The notes beneath the pieces are model-generated. The model made no database searches, had not been told where the DNA came from, and was given only the letters and a program-made list of their open reading frames with translations. Below, one piece after another: positions 30,259 through 40,818 of a stretch of DNA of 64,000 bases (the first letter of the stretch is position 1; every line of letters begins with the position of its first letter). Where the stretch lies: positions 50,829,028 through 50,893,027 of the forward strand of contig OZ024936.1 in assembly GCA_964017235.1 (NCBI GenBank), written 5' to 3'. The translations under genes and the position numbers were made by a program. Source of the DNA: Sabellastarte sp. h YS-2021. Its lineage: Eukaryota > Annelida > Polychaeta > Sabellida > Sabellidae.

Positions 30259-30636
30259 ATTTTATTACGCTACAATAGCTTACCATGTGGGACTTAATGC
30301 TGTTCTCGGGTTGCCACACCCGGGGCCAACGTCTTAGAAAAAAAGATCGTTCTTGTTGGCCACCGGATATACTGGTAGTTGTCACGTGATAACTTCTGAC
30401 CAATCGCCCTACTTTCTCGTTGGCCACGATTGACTGGTAGCAGTTTGTAAATATATTTATTTCTCAGCTTTTACTTATTGTTGGAGGCTCATATTTGCAT
30501 ATTTCTTTATATATATGCCATAGATCATTCTGTAAAATTTTAATTTTCACAGCATAAGTATTTCTTTGATTTTCGCGTGTTTTGAGTTTTCCTCGGTTCA
30601 GGCAATTATATTGTATGTCTTTTTATTGCGTATAAA

Positions 30637-32640
30637 ATGTCGATTCACCAAGCAAATAAAGACAAACCGAGAGCTCAGAAATGCTGCCACTTTTGCTTCA
30701 CTTTTGATATGCATAACTACTGCCCTACCTGTAGGGAGGCTGGCAAGGGAGACGACCCCTGTGTCACCTTTGAAACTCCCTGTCAAATCTGCACGTCTTT
30801 CACAGATGAGCAGTTACAGAAAATTCAGAACAGGAAACGTTATTTAAAAAAGCAAAAAGCGGCAACTAGTTCCAAAGATGATGAACTAGATCTTTTGGGT
30901 GAAGGCGATGGGGATTCCTTCACCGGATCCAATGCAGACCTCGAGTGTGCTGCTGATAACCTTATCACCTCACCCCCCCCCCCCCCGCCCCCCCCGTCCT
31001 CAACCTCTTGCCTTCAGCTCCCTGTCCTTGAAAACCCCAGCCAAGACTGTTCCACCCACCCCAGGTACTGCTTTGCAAATTAAAATCCAGAAAAACCTTG
31101 AGAAATCCCTGGGTGATTCCTTAAATATACATATACAGCAGCAAATGGGTTCCTTCCAGGCATCCATGTTGGAAGCTTTTCAGTCACTCCGAGAGGAGTT
31201 GGCTACACAAAAGAAAGTCAAGGTAGAGTCCTCGCTTCTTGCTTCCAAACCTGGCTCGTCCAGTAACAATGCTGCCCCTCTGGATTTACCCCCTCCGAGA
31301 TCTGGTATTAACCTTCCAAGCGAGGCTATGGATGTAGACTACGGTCCAGCACTCCCTCCTCGTCTAGTACCCACTCAAGATTCCTCGGAACAGTACGTTG
31401 CCCCCTCTGAAGGTCATCCCGAAGAGGTCTCGTACTCTCACAAAAAGCAAAGCCATAGGCAGCCAGTTGACCCGAGCTCTGCCTCGGACCAACTAAATGA
31501 GGATTCCGACGAACCTTGGATCCCTTCTGCTAGATCCAAAAAACACTCTGACAAGAGCAAACATAAATCAAGATCTAGATATGTGTCATTCTCCTCAGAG
31601 GAAGATCAATCCCCTGTAGCCAGACACAGGTCTTCTAAGCCCTCTAGGGCTCAGCCCTCAGGAGTAGCTTCTGATCAAGACCTCCCACAACATGATCCAG
31701 ACCCCCCTTATTATAGGGAAGTAGCTTTGTCTGACATGCCCTCACAATACTCTGAAGAAGTAGACACCTTCAGGTGTATTCTCTCTCTCCCTGACCCCAG
31801 GGAATCTATGCCCAGGTCGTCCACTTCGGTATTAGGTCTGGATGATGAAAAAGGCCGTCAAGAGCTCAGACCTAGAGGTCCTTCCTCTATCCTTCCACTT
31901 AGCTCAGTTATCAAGGACGCCTTTGATAAATTCCAACATGACTTTAAGGCTGCCAATTTATCCGAGGGAAAATATGTCAAGCCTCCTCCTTCCACTTCAA
32001 AGTGGTACAAGGTGGGACAGCCCACTTTTCAGGACAAAATTCAGGAGTTGAATACAAATTTGCTAAGATCTGTGTTACTCCTAGACCTTCTGGGGCCCCA
32101 GTAGCCAGAGTTCCCCTGCCAGTTCTCAAGGAGCTGGAACTTCAGGCTAGACAAAATATCTCGACCCTCAACTTCACCGCTGCATTTGCCAAAACCTCCT
32201 CTTCTTGCAATGCTTCATTGGAAAAATGCCAACATAGCATTAAGTCTACAGTCAGGAAGATTAAATCTCAGATTCAGAAAGGTGCCAATCCTGAGAAAGC
32301 GGCAAAGCGCGGATATGAGGAAGTAGCTGAGTACTTAGATTTTTGGAACAAGACAGTACTTGTCCAACACAGGGCCCTCACTTGTCTCAGCAAATCTCTA
32401 GCCCATATATTTTGCAGAGGGAATTATACTCTATGGCTAATACCGGCTTGCTCAGGCGCGAAGCCGAGATGACTCTATTACATCCACAATTAGGAGAAAC
32501 GAGACGTCAAGAACTCAGGAACTCGTCCTTTTGGGGCCCTTCCTTGTTCGAGTCTCAATTAGTGAAGGAAGGTGAGGACTTCCTTCTCAAAAAGGCACCT
32601 CAAAAGATTCTCAGGGTTTTGCACCCTACCAGAATAAGCC
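30637..32640 (+). pseudogene. DIRS-b Gag-like gene (frameshifted)
   Basis: Start ATG 30637. The N-terminal Cys/His cluster ('CCHFCF', 'YCPTCREAGKGDD', 'CQICTSF') is a zinc-binding module shared with DIRS-a and DIRS-c. The frame shifts in a poly-C tract at about 30977-30996, continues in another frame to 32104, then shifts again near 32060 into the frame reaching 32472 and beyond. The poly-C tract is slippage-prone, so the first shift could be a sequencing or assembly artefact. The rest is Pro/Ser-rich with a conserved 'DPDPPYYREVALSDMPSQY' block and a basic C-terminus. Confidence 0.75.
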
Positions 32641-34590
32641 CTTTCGTGGTCCCCACAAGAAAAGAGGCTCCTACAGAAAACGCCCCTATGGGGGCAATAC
32701 CTCTCAAAGCAGTAACCAGTCCTTTCCCTCGGGAAGAGGAAAACACAACTTCAGAGGCTCCAGGGGTCGTTTTCGACCCCACAATAGGGGAAGGGGGTGT
32801 GGAAACCCCCCTTCCCAATGACTCCTCCAAAGCCTCACTTAGTCCACCAGTAGGAGGTCGCCTCCGTTCTTTCAGGAGAGACTGGCTAACAAACAAATGT
32901 TCTCAAAACGTGTTAAACATTATCACCAATGGCTACGTTCTGCCATTCCGTTCAAAGCCAAACTTGATCAGATTTCCTCTGATTTTGTCAGAGTACAAGG
33001 CCCAACAAAAAGACCAAGCCTTGGCCACTTGTATCCAGTCTCTCCTGTCAAAGAACGCCATCGAAAAGGTAGAAAATGTAAAATCTCTCGGGTTTTACAG
33101 TCGCCTGTTCCTAGTACCCAAGCCTCACCAAAGGTGGAGGCCAGTCATAGACTTAAGCAGGCTCAACACTTTTCTACACGTACAAAAGTTCAAAATGGAA
33201 ACTCCAGAGTCCATCAGGACCTCCCTGATTCCAGGGGAGTGGGTATCGTCGATAGATCTGTCGGACGCTTACCTGCACATCCCCATCCACCCAAGCTCAA
33301 GGAAATACCTAAGGTTTTGCTACAAGGCTCAGGTGTTCCAGTTCACCTCCCTCCCGTTCGGGCTAGCCACAGCCCCCCAGGTCTTTACAATGATCGTAAA
33401 GGAAGTGAAACTAATGGCCCTCTCAAGCGGACTCAGAATTCACCAATACCTGGAAGACTGGCTGATCAGGTCCCAGTCTCAGGAGGAAGCCCAAGTGAAC
33501 ACTCAGGCAGTGGTAGACCTAACTCAGTCCTTGGGGTGGATAATAAATCAGGAAAAGTCAGAACTGAAACCTACTCGGGTGTTTTCGTTCGCGCTACGAA
33601 TACCACCTAGATTCAGCCCTTGTAAAACCCACTCAAGAGAGATGGCTCAAACTTCAGGATTTGATCCTACGACTCAAGTCAAAACGTGTTTTGACTGCAA
33701 GATGTTTGATGTCTCTAATTGGGTTGCTAGCCTCAACGGAGAAAATGGTTTCACCTCAAGGAGCACTGGAGATATCCTCAGTCGCTGGACAACCTCCTTC
33801 CCTGGACAGAAGCCATTGCAGCCCACCTAGATTGGTGGCAAAATCCCTCCAATGTGATGAAAGGTGCAGACCTTCATCCCAAAGACCACAGTATCCAACT
33901 CTTTACCGACGCCTCAAATGAAGGTTGGGGCGCTCACTTAGACCAAAATTCTACAAAGGGTCTGTGGTCAGATCGGGGAAAAAGGCTACACATAAATGTC
34001 CTAGAATTGAAGGCGGTCTCCCTGGCCCTTCGAGACTTCAAGGACCAGTGCCAGAATCAAACAGTGTTGGTTGCGACGGACAACTCAACAGTGGTAGCCT
34101 ACATTAACAAACAAGGAGGAACTCACTCGGCAGAGATGTGTGCTCTCCTGTGGAAGATCATGACCTGGTGCCATCACTACCACATAACATTGAAAGCCAG
34201 GCACATTCCAGGGTGCCTGAATGTGATGGCCGACCTACTATCCAGGTCCAACCAAGTGCAGTCAACAGAATGGTCTCTGCACCCACAGGTGTTCAAACAG
34301 ATCTGCCAGAAGTGGTTCACACCTCATGTAGACTTATTTGCCACTCACCTGAACCACAAACTCCCTCTATACGTGTCTCCTATCCCAGACCCAAGGGCCT
34401 GGGACATAGATGCTCTGAACATAAACTGGACCAACCTCACGGCCTATGCGTACCCTCCCACGGCCCTCCTTCACAAGGTGATCCAAAAGATCAGGCAATG
34501 TCATTGCCTGATCATCGTAATAGCCCCAGGCTGGCCAGGGATGCCCTGGTTTTGGGACCTAGTGCAGCTCTCAACAGAGATCCCACTGCA
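32640..34590 (+). pseudogene. DIRS-b reverse transcriptase-RNase H (inactivated)
   Basis: RT motifs in order: 'RWRPVIDLSRLNTFLHVQKF', 'WVSSIDLSDAYLHIPIHP', 'LPFGLATAPQVFTMIVKE' and 'HQYLEDWLIRSQ'. The catalytic YLDD is YLED (GAA at 33453-33455), which should abolish metal binding. A shift near 33590 and a change of frame to about 33850 break the gene before RNase H. RNase H follows with 'IQLFTDASNEGWGAHL', 'INVLELKAVSLAL', 'VLVATDNSTVVAYINKQGG' and 'ARHIPGCLNVMADLLSR', covering the D-E-D-D residues. Confidence 0.85.
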
Positions 34591-34599
34591 ACTCCCAGT

Positions 34600-35664
34600 G
34601 TCAACGACCCTACTCAAACAGTCCCACAAGTTGGTGTTCCAAAACAACCCCCAGCACCTGAACCTCCACGCCTGGTGTGTAGCAGCAGAGAACTCCAAGA
34701 ACAAGGCTTCTCTGTGGTGGCAGAGAGAATTGCTGCCCCTCAGCGGTCATCAACAAGGACCAGCTACAAGTCAAAGTGGGCCCTATTTGAAAAATGGTGC
34801 AGAGAAAATTCGGTGGATTTCTCCACTCCATCTGTGAAACAAATCTCAGATTTTTTCATGTACCTGTACCAAGACTTAAACAGGCGCCCCTCGACCATTG
34901 ATGGTTACAGGACTGCAATCGTTGACACTTTGGGCCCAACGGCCCAACACATTGCACACAATGCAGACCTTCATAGGTTACTCTCCAGTTTTCACAGGGA
35001 TTGTCCTAAAAGTTCCAGAAATTTACCGAAGTGGAACCTTTCTGTTGTCCTTAACGAGCTCACCAAAGCACCATTTGAGCCCATGAAAGACACAGACCTC
35101 AAACATCTTACTCTCAAAACTGCTTTCTTGCTAGCCTTGGCCTCCGGCAAGCGCCACAGTGAAATCCATGCCTGGGTCGCAAACAAAGTATCTAATCAAG
35201 GCCAATGGGATAAGGTCGCCTTGTTCCCTTATTCAGACTTCTTAGCCAAAAGCCAACTAGCAAGAGAAGGTTCTCAAAGTGTGTCTCCCGTGACTATTCC
35301 TGCTTTGACTACCATTGTGGATAGACAATTCAAAGAAGACAGGATCCTGTGTCCGGTGCGGGCCCTGAGGTACTATCTCGACCAAACCAAGGACCTAAGA
35401 GGTTCCCGGTCCCTCCTTTTCATCTCCTTCAAGAAAGGACATACCTCAGACATCAGACCCGCTACCCTCTCTTCTTGGTTGAAACAAACCATCCTACTTT
35501 GTTATAAACAAGCAGACCAACAAGCCTTGGATTTAGTCCAAGTCAAGGCCCATGACATTCGGGCCTTCGCAGCCTCTAAGGCGTTTTACGGTGGGGTATC
35601 AGTGGACCAGATCATGCAAGCCTGTCACTGGAAAGCTCACAACACTTTACCAATTTTTATCTAA
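34600..35664 (+). pseudogene. DIRS-b tyrosine recombinase (broken at the catalytic Tyr)
   Basis: The frame is open from upstream (34138) through the RNase H region in a different phase. The recombinase part starts near 34700 with 'SSTRTSYKSKWALFEKWC' (SAM-like N-domain) and 'RRPSTIDGYRTAIVD'. Catalytic residues seen are Arg I in 'ASGKRHSEIHAW' and the H-x-x-R box in 'KAHDIRAFAAS', then 'HWKAHNT'. One base is missing just after 'AHNT' compared with DIRS-c, so the frame ends at TAA 35662-35664 before the nucleophilic Tyr. Confidence 0.8.
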
Positions 35665-36195
35665 AAGACCTTACTTGGTCGGACAATGACAACAATATGT
35701 ATCTGGGACCAGTAGTAGCGGCACAGCAGGTCCTACATCCTTCTCCTCAGTCCAGTCATCCTTGGAAAGAAAAGAAGGGGGGGCACATCCGCTACAACCA
35801 AGTCTTCAAGAGTCTAAGCCCAGGGTCTAGGTATACGTCTACCTCATCAGGGTGTATACGGTAAGGTCTATCTAATCTTTAATCATTTTAATTGTGCATT
35901 ATTAGGGACCTGAAGGTTGTCATTTACTCAGTTCTCGAGCCTTAAGCTCAGGTTCTTCCATGATCGTCCTTGGGACTGACCCCGCCTGTGTATCTAGGGT
36001 ACACACCTTCTCAAACACCCTGACAGGTTTTAGCACTGTCATTCATTCATTCAGGTTTTTGGCTTCTGCAGGCCCGGCCCGGTCAAAATTCTAAGAAAAA
36101 ACAGACTTATCTGCCAGTCTCAGTTGTAATCCCTCCTCCGGACGGTTCAATTTAGCATTCAGTCCCACATGGTAAGCTATTGTAGCGTAATAAAA
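35665..36195 (+). other. DIRS-b 3' untranslated region and inverted terminal repeat
   Basis: No open frame. The repeat 'gcattcagtcccacatggta' then 'agctattgtagcgtaat' (36153-36190) is the inverse of the 5' repeat. Above it lies 'ggcccggcccggtc'. Confidence 0.7.
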
Positions 36196-36490
36196 TTGAA
36201 AATTTTAATTACTTAAATGTAGCTTTTATAAGCTACAAGCTTACCATGTGGGACTGAGGAGAGTCCCACCCTTCCTCCCCACTGTATTACAGCTGAGGGG
36301 TATGGGCTTAAAATCTCAACGAGAAAAGTGCTTACAAAGGGGCAGATCACGTGACGACAACCTGAGGCTACGGCCAAGAATAAATGTCTTTTTTTGGTCG
36401 TAGTTCCTTGTGGCAACCAGTAAAGCATTCAGTCCCACATGGTAAGCTTGTAGCTTATAAAAGCTACATTTAAGTAATTAAAATTTTCAA
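36196..36490. repeat. 295-bp palindromic module at the 3' end of DIRS-b
   Basis: Inverted arms of 62 bp (36196-36257 and 36429-36490) each include a small hairpin 'tgtagcttttataagctaca' and the DIRS repeat 'ttaccatgtgggactga'. Between them is a reverse-complement copy of a DIRS leader; for example 'gatcacgtgacgacaacctg' matches the complement of DIRS-a 24790-24825. The same arrangement, with different sequence, lies beyond the 3' repeat of DIRS-c. Confidence 0.8.
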
Positions 36491-37060
36491 GTTTGACTGT
36501 ATTTGGTGCAGTTGAATCTGTCGAATAACACTTTTGAGTCCCGTAGTATAGGAGATATTGCACTGAGTATAGGTACACAATATATATTTTGTCATATGTT
36601 TAGTATAATAAATATGCAATGTTCATGCCCCTAGACCTCCCTAATAATCTCCAATTATGCTACAATGGCATAGTGATGAGTAATAGCACTCCCTATTTAA
36701 TCTGCTCCCACTTGATCTGTCTACTTAAAAAGCTATTATAAAATCTACCAGTAAGAGATAAACAATCATCAGACATTTTATTGACAAATGCTCCCTACAT
36801 TTTACCTGAAATTTAAAGCAAACTTTGCTTTTAAATGGGAAGCTGATCAGATTTCAACAAAGATAAGATAATAATTCAGTGTCCCTTGAAAAGGGATGCT
36901 TACTAGTTTGGGGGCATATTTTGTTAGAAAAGCCTATACCACTGCCACAGTATTTTCTATGTTGAAAATCCCCTTTAATATAAGGCCTATCAAAATGACT
37001 TTGGCAGTTTATCATCTATAGGCATGTGAAATATTTTTGATGCCATGAATTTGACATTAA
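36491..37060. other. Spacer, nothing recognised
   Basis: AT-rich sequence between the DIRS-b module and the DIRS-d relic, with no open frame or repeat structure that I can define. Confidence 0.4.
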
Positions 37061-38105
37061 TCCTACCAATTTAAAGCACTACCATTTGGCCTATCCCCAG
37101 CACCCATGGAATTCACAGTGGTGGTGAAGGGGGTCAAAGTGATAGCTTGCACAGAGGTATAAGAATCCACCAGTACCTAGACGACTGGTTGGTCAGAGCC
37201 AGTCCAACCAAACCTGTCTCCAGCATACACAAGTTCTAGTAGCTCTGTGTCAGGAACTAGGGGGGCTGGTAAACATGAAAAAAATAGAACTGGACCCCAG
37301 ACAAATCTTCAACTTTGTCGGTTACCAGTTTCACCTGAAGGACGGCAAGGTCAGACACACCCTAGAGCGTTGGCAGACCTTAAATGCAAGATAGGGTTAT
37401 TAACAGCTACAGAAAAACCAGCACACCTAAGCCGACTCCACGAGGCCAATACCATGGCACTTCAAAAACAACTGGAGGGTACCAGAATCACTAGGAGAAT
37501 TGATCCCCATCCCAAGGTCACTCCACCCTCATTTAAAATGTTGGCTCCAGGGAGAAAAGGTTCGTCAAGCTTTTATCCATTAGACTCCCCCATTCATGCT
37601 CTGCAAATCTTTACAGACCCATCAAAAACAGGGGTGGGACGCTCACCTAGGGGGCCACACTGCAAGGGGAACCTGGTCCATCCCAGAAAGCAAGTGTTAT
37701 ATAAACCAACTAGAACTAAAGGCAGTCCTGTTCAGCCAAGATAATCCTTATAGCAACAGACAACATCAGAGTGGTTGCCTGTATAAACAAAGAAGGAAGC
37801 ATGAGGTCGGGCCCAATGTGTACCCTGCTGTAGAGAATTCTGACCTGGTGTTCCAGAAAACGGGTGACTCAAGGCCCGACACATTCCAGACCAGCTGAAT
37901 GTGGTAGCAAACTATCCAGGCTAGGCCAGACTATCTAGACAGAGTTGTCTCTCCTAGAAGTCTTCTACTCAACAGGTGCCACCAACCTCAGATTTATTTG
38001 CAATGCTACGAGGTTCGACAACTAGGTCAATTGGCTTAACCAGTACCACACCCCGGCCTAGGTAGCCGATGCGCTCAGCCTGTCTTTGGAGGATCTGGGG
38101 CTGTA
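37061..38105 (+). pseudogene. DIRS-d relic, left part (RT and RNase H fragments)
   Basis: Decayed reading blocks include 'QFKALPFGLS', 'RIHQYLDDWLVRA' near 37170 and, for RNase H, 'LQIFTDPSK' near 37600 and 'INQLELKAVL' near 37705. Frames change repeatedly. The relic stops at 38103-38105, where a DNA transposon begins, and continues at 58084. Confidence 0.75.
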
Positions 38106-38965
38106 TTCACTAAACCTATATTTTTAAGGTCTCTTTATTAAAGGAAGGTCTCCTTTGGTAAGGTGACCTTTAAAATGCTATTCACTAAACCCCCTTTATG
38201 GTTTCCTTACCAAAGGAGACCTTAAATAAAGGATCCTTTATTAAAGGAGTGCATTTAGTCATCTGATTGGATAAAAACCTTTGTTCATAAAAACTCCTTA
38301 ATCTTTCCCTTACTTGTGTATTTCCTTCTTTCTATGTCTATTATTAGTATAAGATTAGTGTTATGATGTATTTTCTATTGCCGTTTAAGATGATATTTCA
38401 TATTTTAAGAAATAAATATCTGACTTTTAAAGATTTTTGTATTGCATACCACATTTTATTATCCGTCGTGTGCAAATACTATTTGACCCATATAGAGGGA
38501 CATATGGAGGGGGATATATTTTATTAGAAAAGTTGTCTTATAGCGCTTCTGTTGTTTGTTACATTAAAATCCATGCAGAAATGGCTGAGATATTGGGAGG
38601 TTAAAGATTGCAGTTTTTATATTCACTGGTGCCCATGCTTTTTTGACATACTTTTTCACATCCTCTCATTAAATGTTCATATTATTTAACCCATAAATCG
38701 TACAAAATGATGGATAATAAAAGTAAAACATCCTTCATCAGAGATTTACAGAAAAAATATATAACTCATGAAGATAATCAATATAATACAAAATCAATAT
38801 AATATGAAATATTTTTTCTGTATATGTCACTTGGGAAGTTTTCCAATTGCGGTAATAGATATATGTTTATTCGGTTTGACGACATATCAACTGAATATCA
38901 AAAAAATTTTAAAGAAAGACATATGGTGATATAAATGATGTAGTATGGACAAAAAAGGTACATAA

Positions 38966-38971
38966 GTCAAA
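38966..38971. repeat. Target-site duplication GTCAAA, left
   Basis: Identical to the six bases following the right end (57791-57796). Confidence 0.85.
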
Positions 38972-39036
38972 AGTAGTATAAGGACCCCGACAAACTTATA
39001 TTCCACCACATTTTTGAGCGATCTGATTGGTCGAGA
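38972..39036 (+). repeat. Left 65-bp terminal inverted repeat of the PolB element
   Basis: Identity with the complement of 57726-57790 is perfect over 65 bp and stops abruptly. It includes 'gagcgatctgattggtcgag', which contains CTGATTGG, a CCAAT-box core (ATTGG). Confidence 0.9.
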
Positions 39037-39479
39037 CACCGGAAGTGACATCACGATTACCATGACAACGGAGTGACATCATCATGTTTACCATGACAAC
39101 GGAAGCGACGTTATCATGTTTACCATGGTGACAGAAGTGACATCATTATGATCACCATGGCGACGTGACATCATCATGCGCACATTAAATTTTATCCCGC
39201 GCATGCGCACTTCTCCTAAATATTTATTCGCGCATGTGCAAGCTAAATTTTATCCCGCGCATGCGCACTTCTCCTAAATATTTATTCGCGCATGCGCACG
39301 CTAAATTTTATCTCGCGCATGCGCGATTCTCCTAAGTTTTTATTCGCGCATGCACATGCTAAATTTTTATCCTGGCATGCGCACTTCCCCTAAATATTTA
39401 TTCGCGCATGCGCGCATTAGATGTTATCCCGCGAATGCGCACACTAAATTATTGTTTGGGCATGTGAACTTAGAAGGTG
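39037..39479. promoter_or_regulatory. Left subterminal array of ETS/CRE/RFX-like and NRF1-like motifs
   Basis: From 39037 to 39185 there are about four ~33-bp repeats combining 'ccggaagtgacatca' (ETS-like plus CRE-like) and 'tttaccatgacaac' (RFX X-box-like). From 39175 to 39445 about ten copies of 'cgcgcatgcgcac' or variants (the NRF1 palindrome) are spaced ~30 bp apart and linked by 'taaattttatcc' and 'ttctcctaaatatttattcg'. A TATA box follows. The motifs are seen directly; factor binding is inference. Confidence 0.6.
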
Positions 39480-39486
39480 TATAAAA
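39480..39486 (+). promoter_or_regulatory. TATA box of the left gene cluster
   Basis: TATAAAA lies 28 bp upstream of the first ATG (39514), implying a very short leader. A similar 'gtgtttaaaagagaaag' precedes the 46882 gene, on the far side of the DIRS-c insertion. Confidence 0.6.
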
Positions 39487-39513
39487 GGAGGTGAAAGAGT
39501 GCAAAAGTGAAAA

Positions 39514-39882
39514 ATGAATGTGGAGGTTGAATTTTTTAAGAGCAGAGAACGAAAATTGGTGGTATTGAGAAAGATAAGTGAAGAAGAGCGAGTAACAGAT
39601 TTTGATGCGACTGTAATTTATACTGAAGAATATGATGCAACGTATCGGGATTTAAGTGCAATAAGTAAAAGAATCCAAAAAAATTATCGAGAGTATATGG
39701 GAGATAAGCGTCGTTTATTGGTGGAATTGAACAGTTTGGTGTACATAGGAGATTTTTATTTGACATTTTCTCAGTGGGAAGAATTTTGTACAGTGTGGCA
39801 TCAATTTGAAACTAGAAGTGAAGTGTATGAAAAGTATAAGTTAGCCATACCAAAATCTAGAAGAGAATTAAGGAATGATTAG
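39514..39882 (+). CDS. Small PC4-like protein P1 (122 aa), PolB element
   Basis: First gene of the left arm, just after the TATA box. No named family was recognised with certainty. Two strand-helix blocks can be seen: about residues 28-55 and 'YIGDFYLTFSQWEEFCTVW' at 77-95. The second resembles the end of the PC4/p15 coactivator fold (a strand 'GISLN' followed by a helix with a conserved Trp). Similar blocks occur in P2, P3, P4 and P6, so these look like paralogues. If PC4-like, the role would be single-stranded DNA binding in replication or transcription. It overlaps P2 by 8 nt. Confidence 0.6.
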   Translation: MNVEVEFFKSRERKLVVLRKISEEERVTDFDATVIYTEEYDATYRDLSAISKRIQKNYREYMGDKRRLLVELNSLVYIGDFYLTFSQWEEFCTVWHQFETRSEVYEKYKLAIPKSRRELRND

Positions 39883-40159
39883 TTTTGAGTTGCAGAAAAA
39901 CAAGGTGATATTTTGCAAAGGGAATCAAAAAATAAGTTTTGCAGATGAAGGTTACAAAAAGTTTAAAAAAATTTTGAGTAGAATAAGTCGTGGATTAAAA
40001 AAGTCTAGTCGTGAATTTTTTGGTGAGACTTGGGGCGGATGTACAATAGAATTGGTGAAGGTGTTAAAAATAGGAGGAATATCATTAAGTCATGAGCATT
40101 GGTTAAAGGTGGTGGTAATTTGTCGTAAATCAGAAAAGGGAGTATATTACCTTGGATGA
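39875..40159 (+). CDS. Small PC4-like protein P2 (94 aa), PolB element
   Basis: ATG 39875 lies inside the end of P1. The C-terminal half has 'KIGGISLSHEHWLKVVVICR', the best match in this element to the PC4 signature (strand GIsL, helix with Trp). An N-terminal half-motif 'KISFADEGYKKFKKILSRI' suggests an internal duplication. It is lysine-rich, as expected for DNA binding. The last codons overlap the P3 start as ATGA. Function is inferred from fold resemblance only. Confidence 0.6.
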   Translation: MISFELQKNKVIFCKGNQKISFADEGYKKFKKILSRISRGLKKSSREFFGETWGGCTIELVKVLKIGGISLSHEHWLKVVVICRKSEKGVYYLG

Positions 40160-40371
40160 GTTTAAAGGAAATTCAAGTATTAGCAAGGAGACAGGTGGAT
40201 GCAGTGGAGGTAGTGAGATTGGTGAATTTAAAGAATACTGGAAGAGTGATAGTGGTATTGGTGTATTGTTTTTACCGATTGAAACATAGTTTTTCCTGGA
40301 ACACCTTATTCAAGCTTGGTTATCATTTCGTGGGTCGATTTCTGAAAATGCAGAATGAATTATTTTTCTGA
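40156..40371 (+). CDS. Small protein P3 (71 aa), PolB element
   Basis: It starts in a 4-nt ATGA overlap with P2 and ends 17 nt inside P4. It contains 'SFSWNTLFKLGYHFVGRFLK', arranged like the strand-helix end of P2. It is short and could be one half of a duplicated PC4-like protein, or a decayed copy. Confidence 0.45.
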   Translation: MSLKEIQVLARRQVDAVEVVRLVNLKNTGRVIVVLVYCFYRLKHSFSWNTLFKLGYHFVGRFLKMQNELFF

Positions 40372-40786
40372 TTATTTACAGATGCTTGGTAATGATTTTG
40401 AGATAGCAGCTACAGAATTTGATTTGATAATTGTAAAGGAAAATTCTGAATTAATGTTAATGGGGATGGTGGAACAATTAAAAGCGTTAGAAAAACCTTT
40501 GAAAGAAGGTATATCAAAAGGGGAATTTTCAGACTATATGATGACAGATGGATGGAGTTGTTGTATTTCAAAAACAGGTTCATTTCATTTATTTTGTTAT
40601 TCTCAACCTATTTTGAATTTGAGTTTTAAATCATTTTCATATTTATTGGGTTTAGTAACAAATCATTACAAGGGTTATACTATAAAGTTTGAAGATCAGC
40701 TCACAGGACAATTGTGTGAGTGTGACTCTTGTTATAGTGATGAATATACTTGGAACCATTTGAATCTATTTGAAAGCGTGGTTTAA
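40355..40786 (+). CDS. Small protein P4 (143 aa), PolB element
   Basis: ATG 40355. The segment 'ENSELMLMGMVEQLKAL' parallels 'TKYEFMLMGMSYVVREML' in P7 (47259-47729), so P4 and P7 are probably paralogues. A second block 'LNLSFKSFSYLLGLV' again has the strand-helix layout. The C-terminus carries a Cys pair 'CECDSC'. No characterised family was recognised. Confidence 0.55.
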   Translation: MNYFSDYLQMLGNDFEIAATEFDLIIVKENSELMLMGMVEQLKALEKPLKEGISKGEFSDYMMTDGWSCCISKTGSFHLFCYSQPILNLSFKSFSYLLGLVTNHYKGYTIKFEDQLTGQLCECDSCYSDEYTWNHLNLFESVV

Positions 40787-40818
40787 AGATAAAATTGGGT
40801 GATGTGGTGACAGGAGAA

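Larger units (their letters stand above)
30259..36490 (+). mobile_element. DIRS-b: full-length but decayed DIRS element
   Basis: It runs from the 5' repeat 'attttattacgctacaatag' (30259) to the inverted 3' repeat 'ctattgtagcgtaataaaat' (36176-36196), followed by a palindromic module to 36490. Order: leader, Gag with Zn-binding N-terminus, RT-RNase H, tyrosine recombinase, 3' UTR, inverted repeat. No methyltransferase domain is recognised. No target duplication is seen, as expected for recombinase-mediated integration. Several frameshifts and a mutated RT catalytic box show it is inactive. Confidence 0.85.

Noticed and set aside
29819..33000. Minus-strand frames opposite the DIRS RT and Gag genes
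   Set aside because: Shadow frames of strongly biased coding sequence on the other strand.
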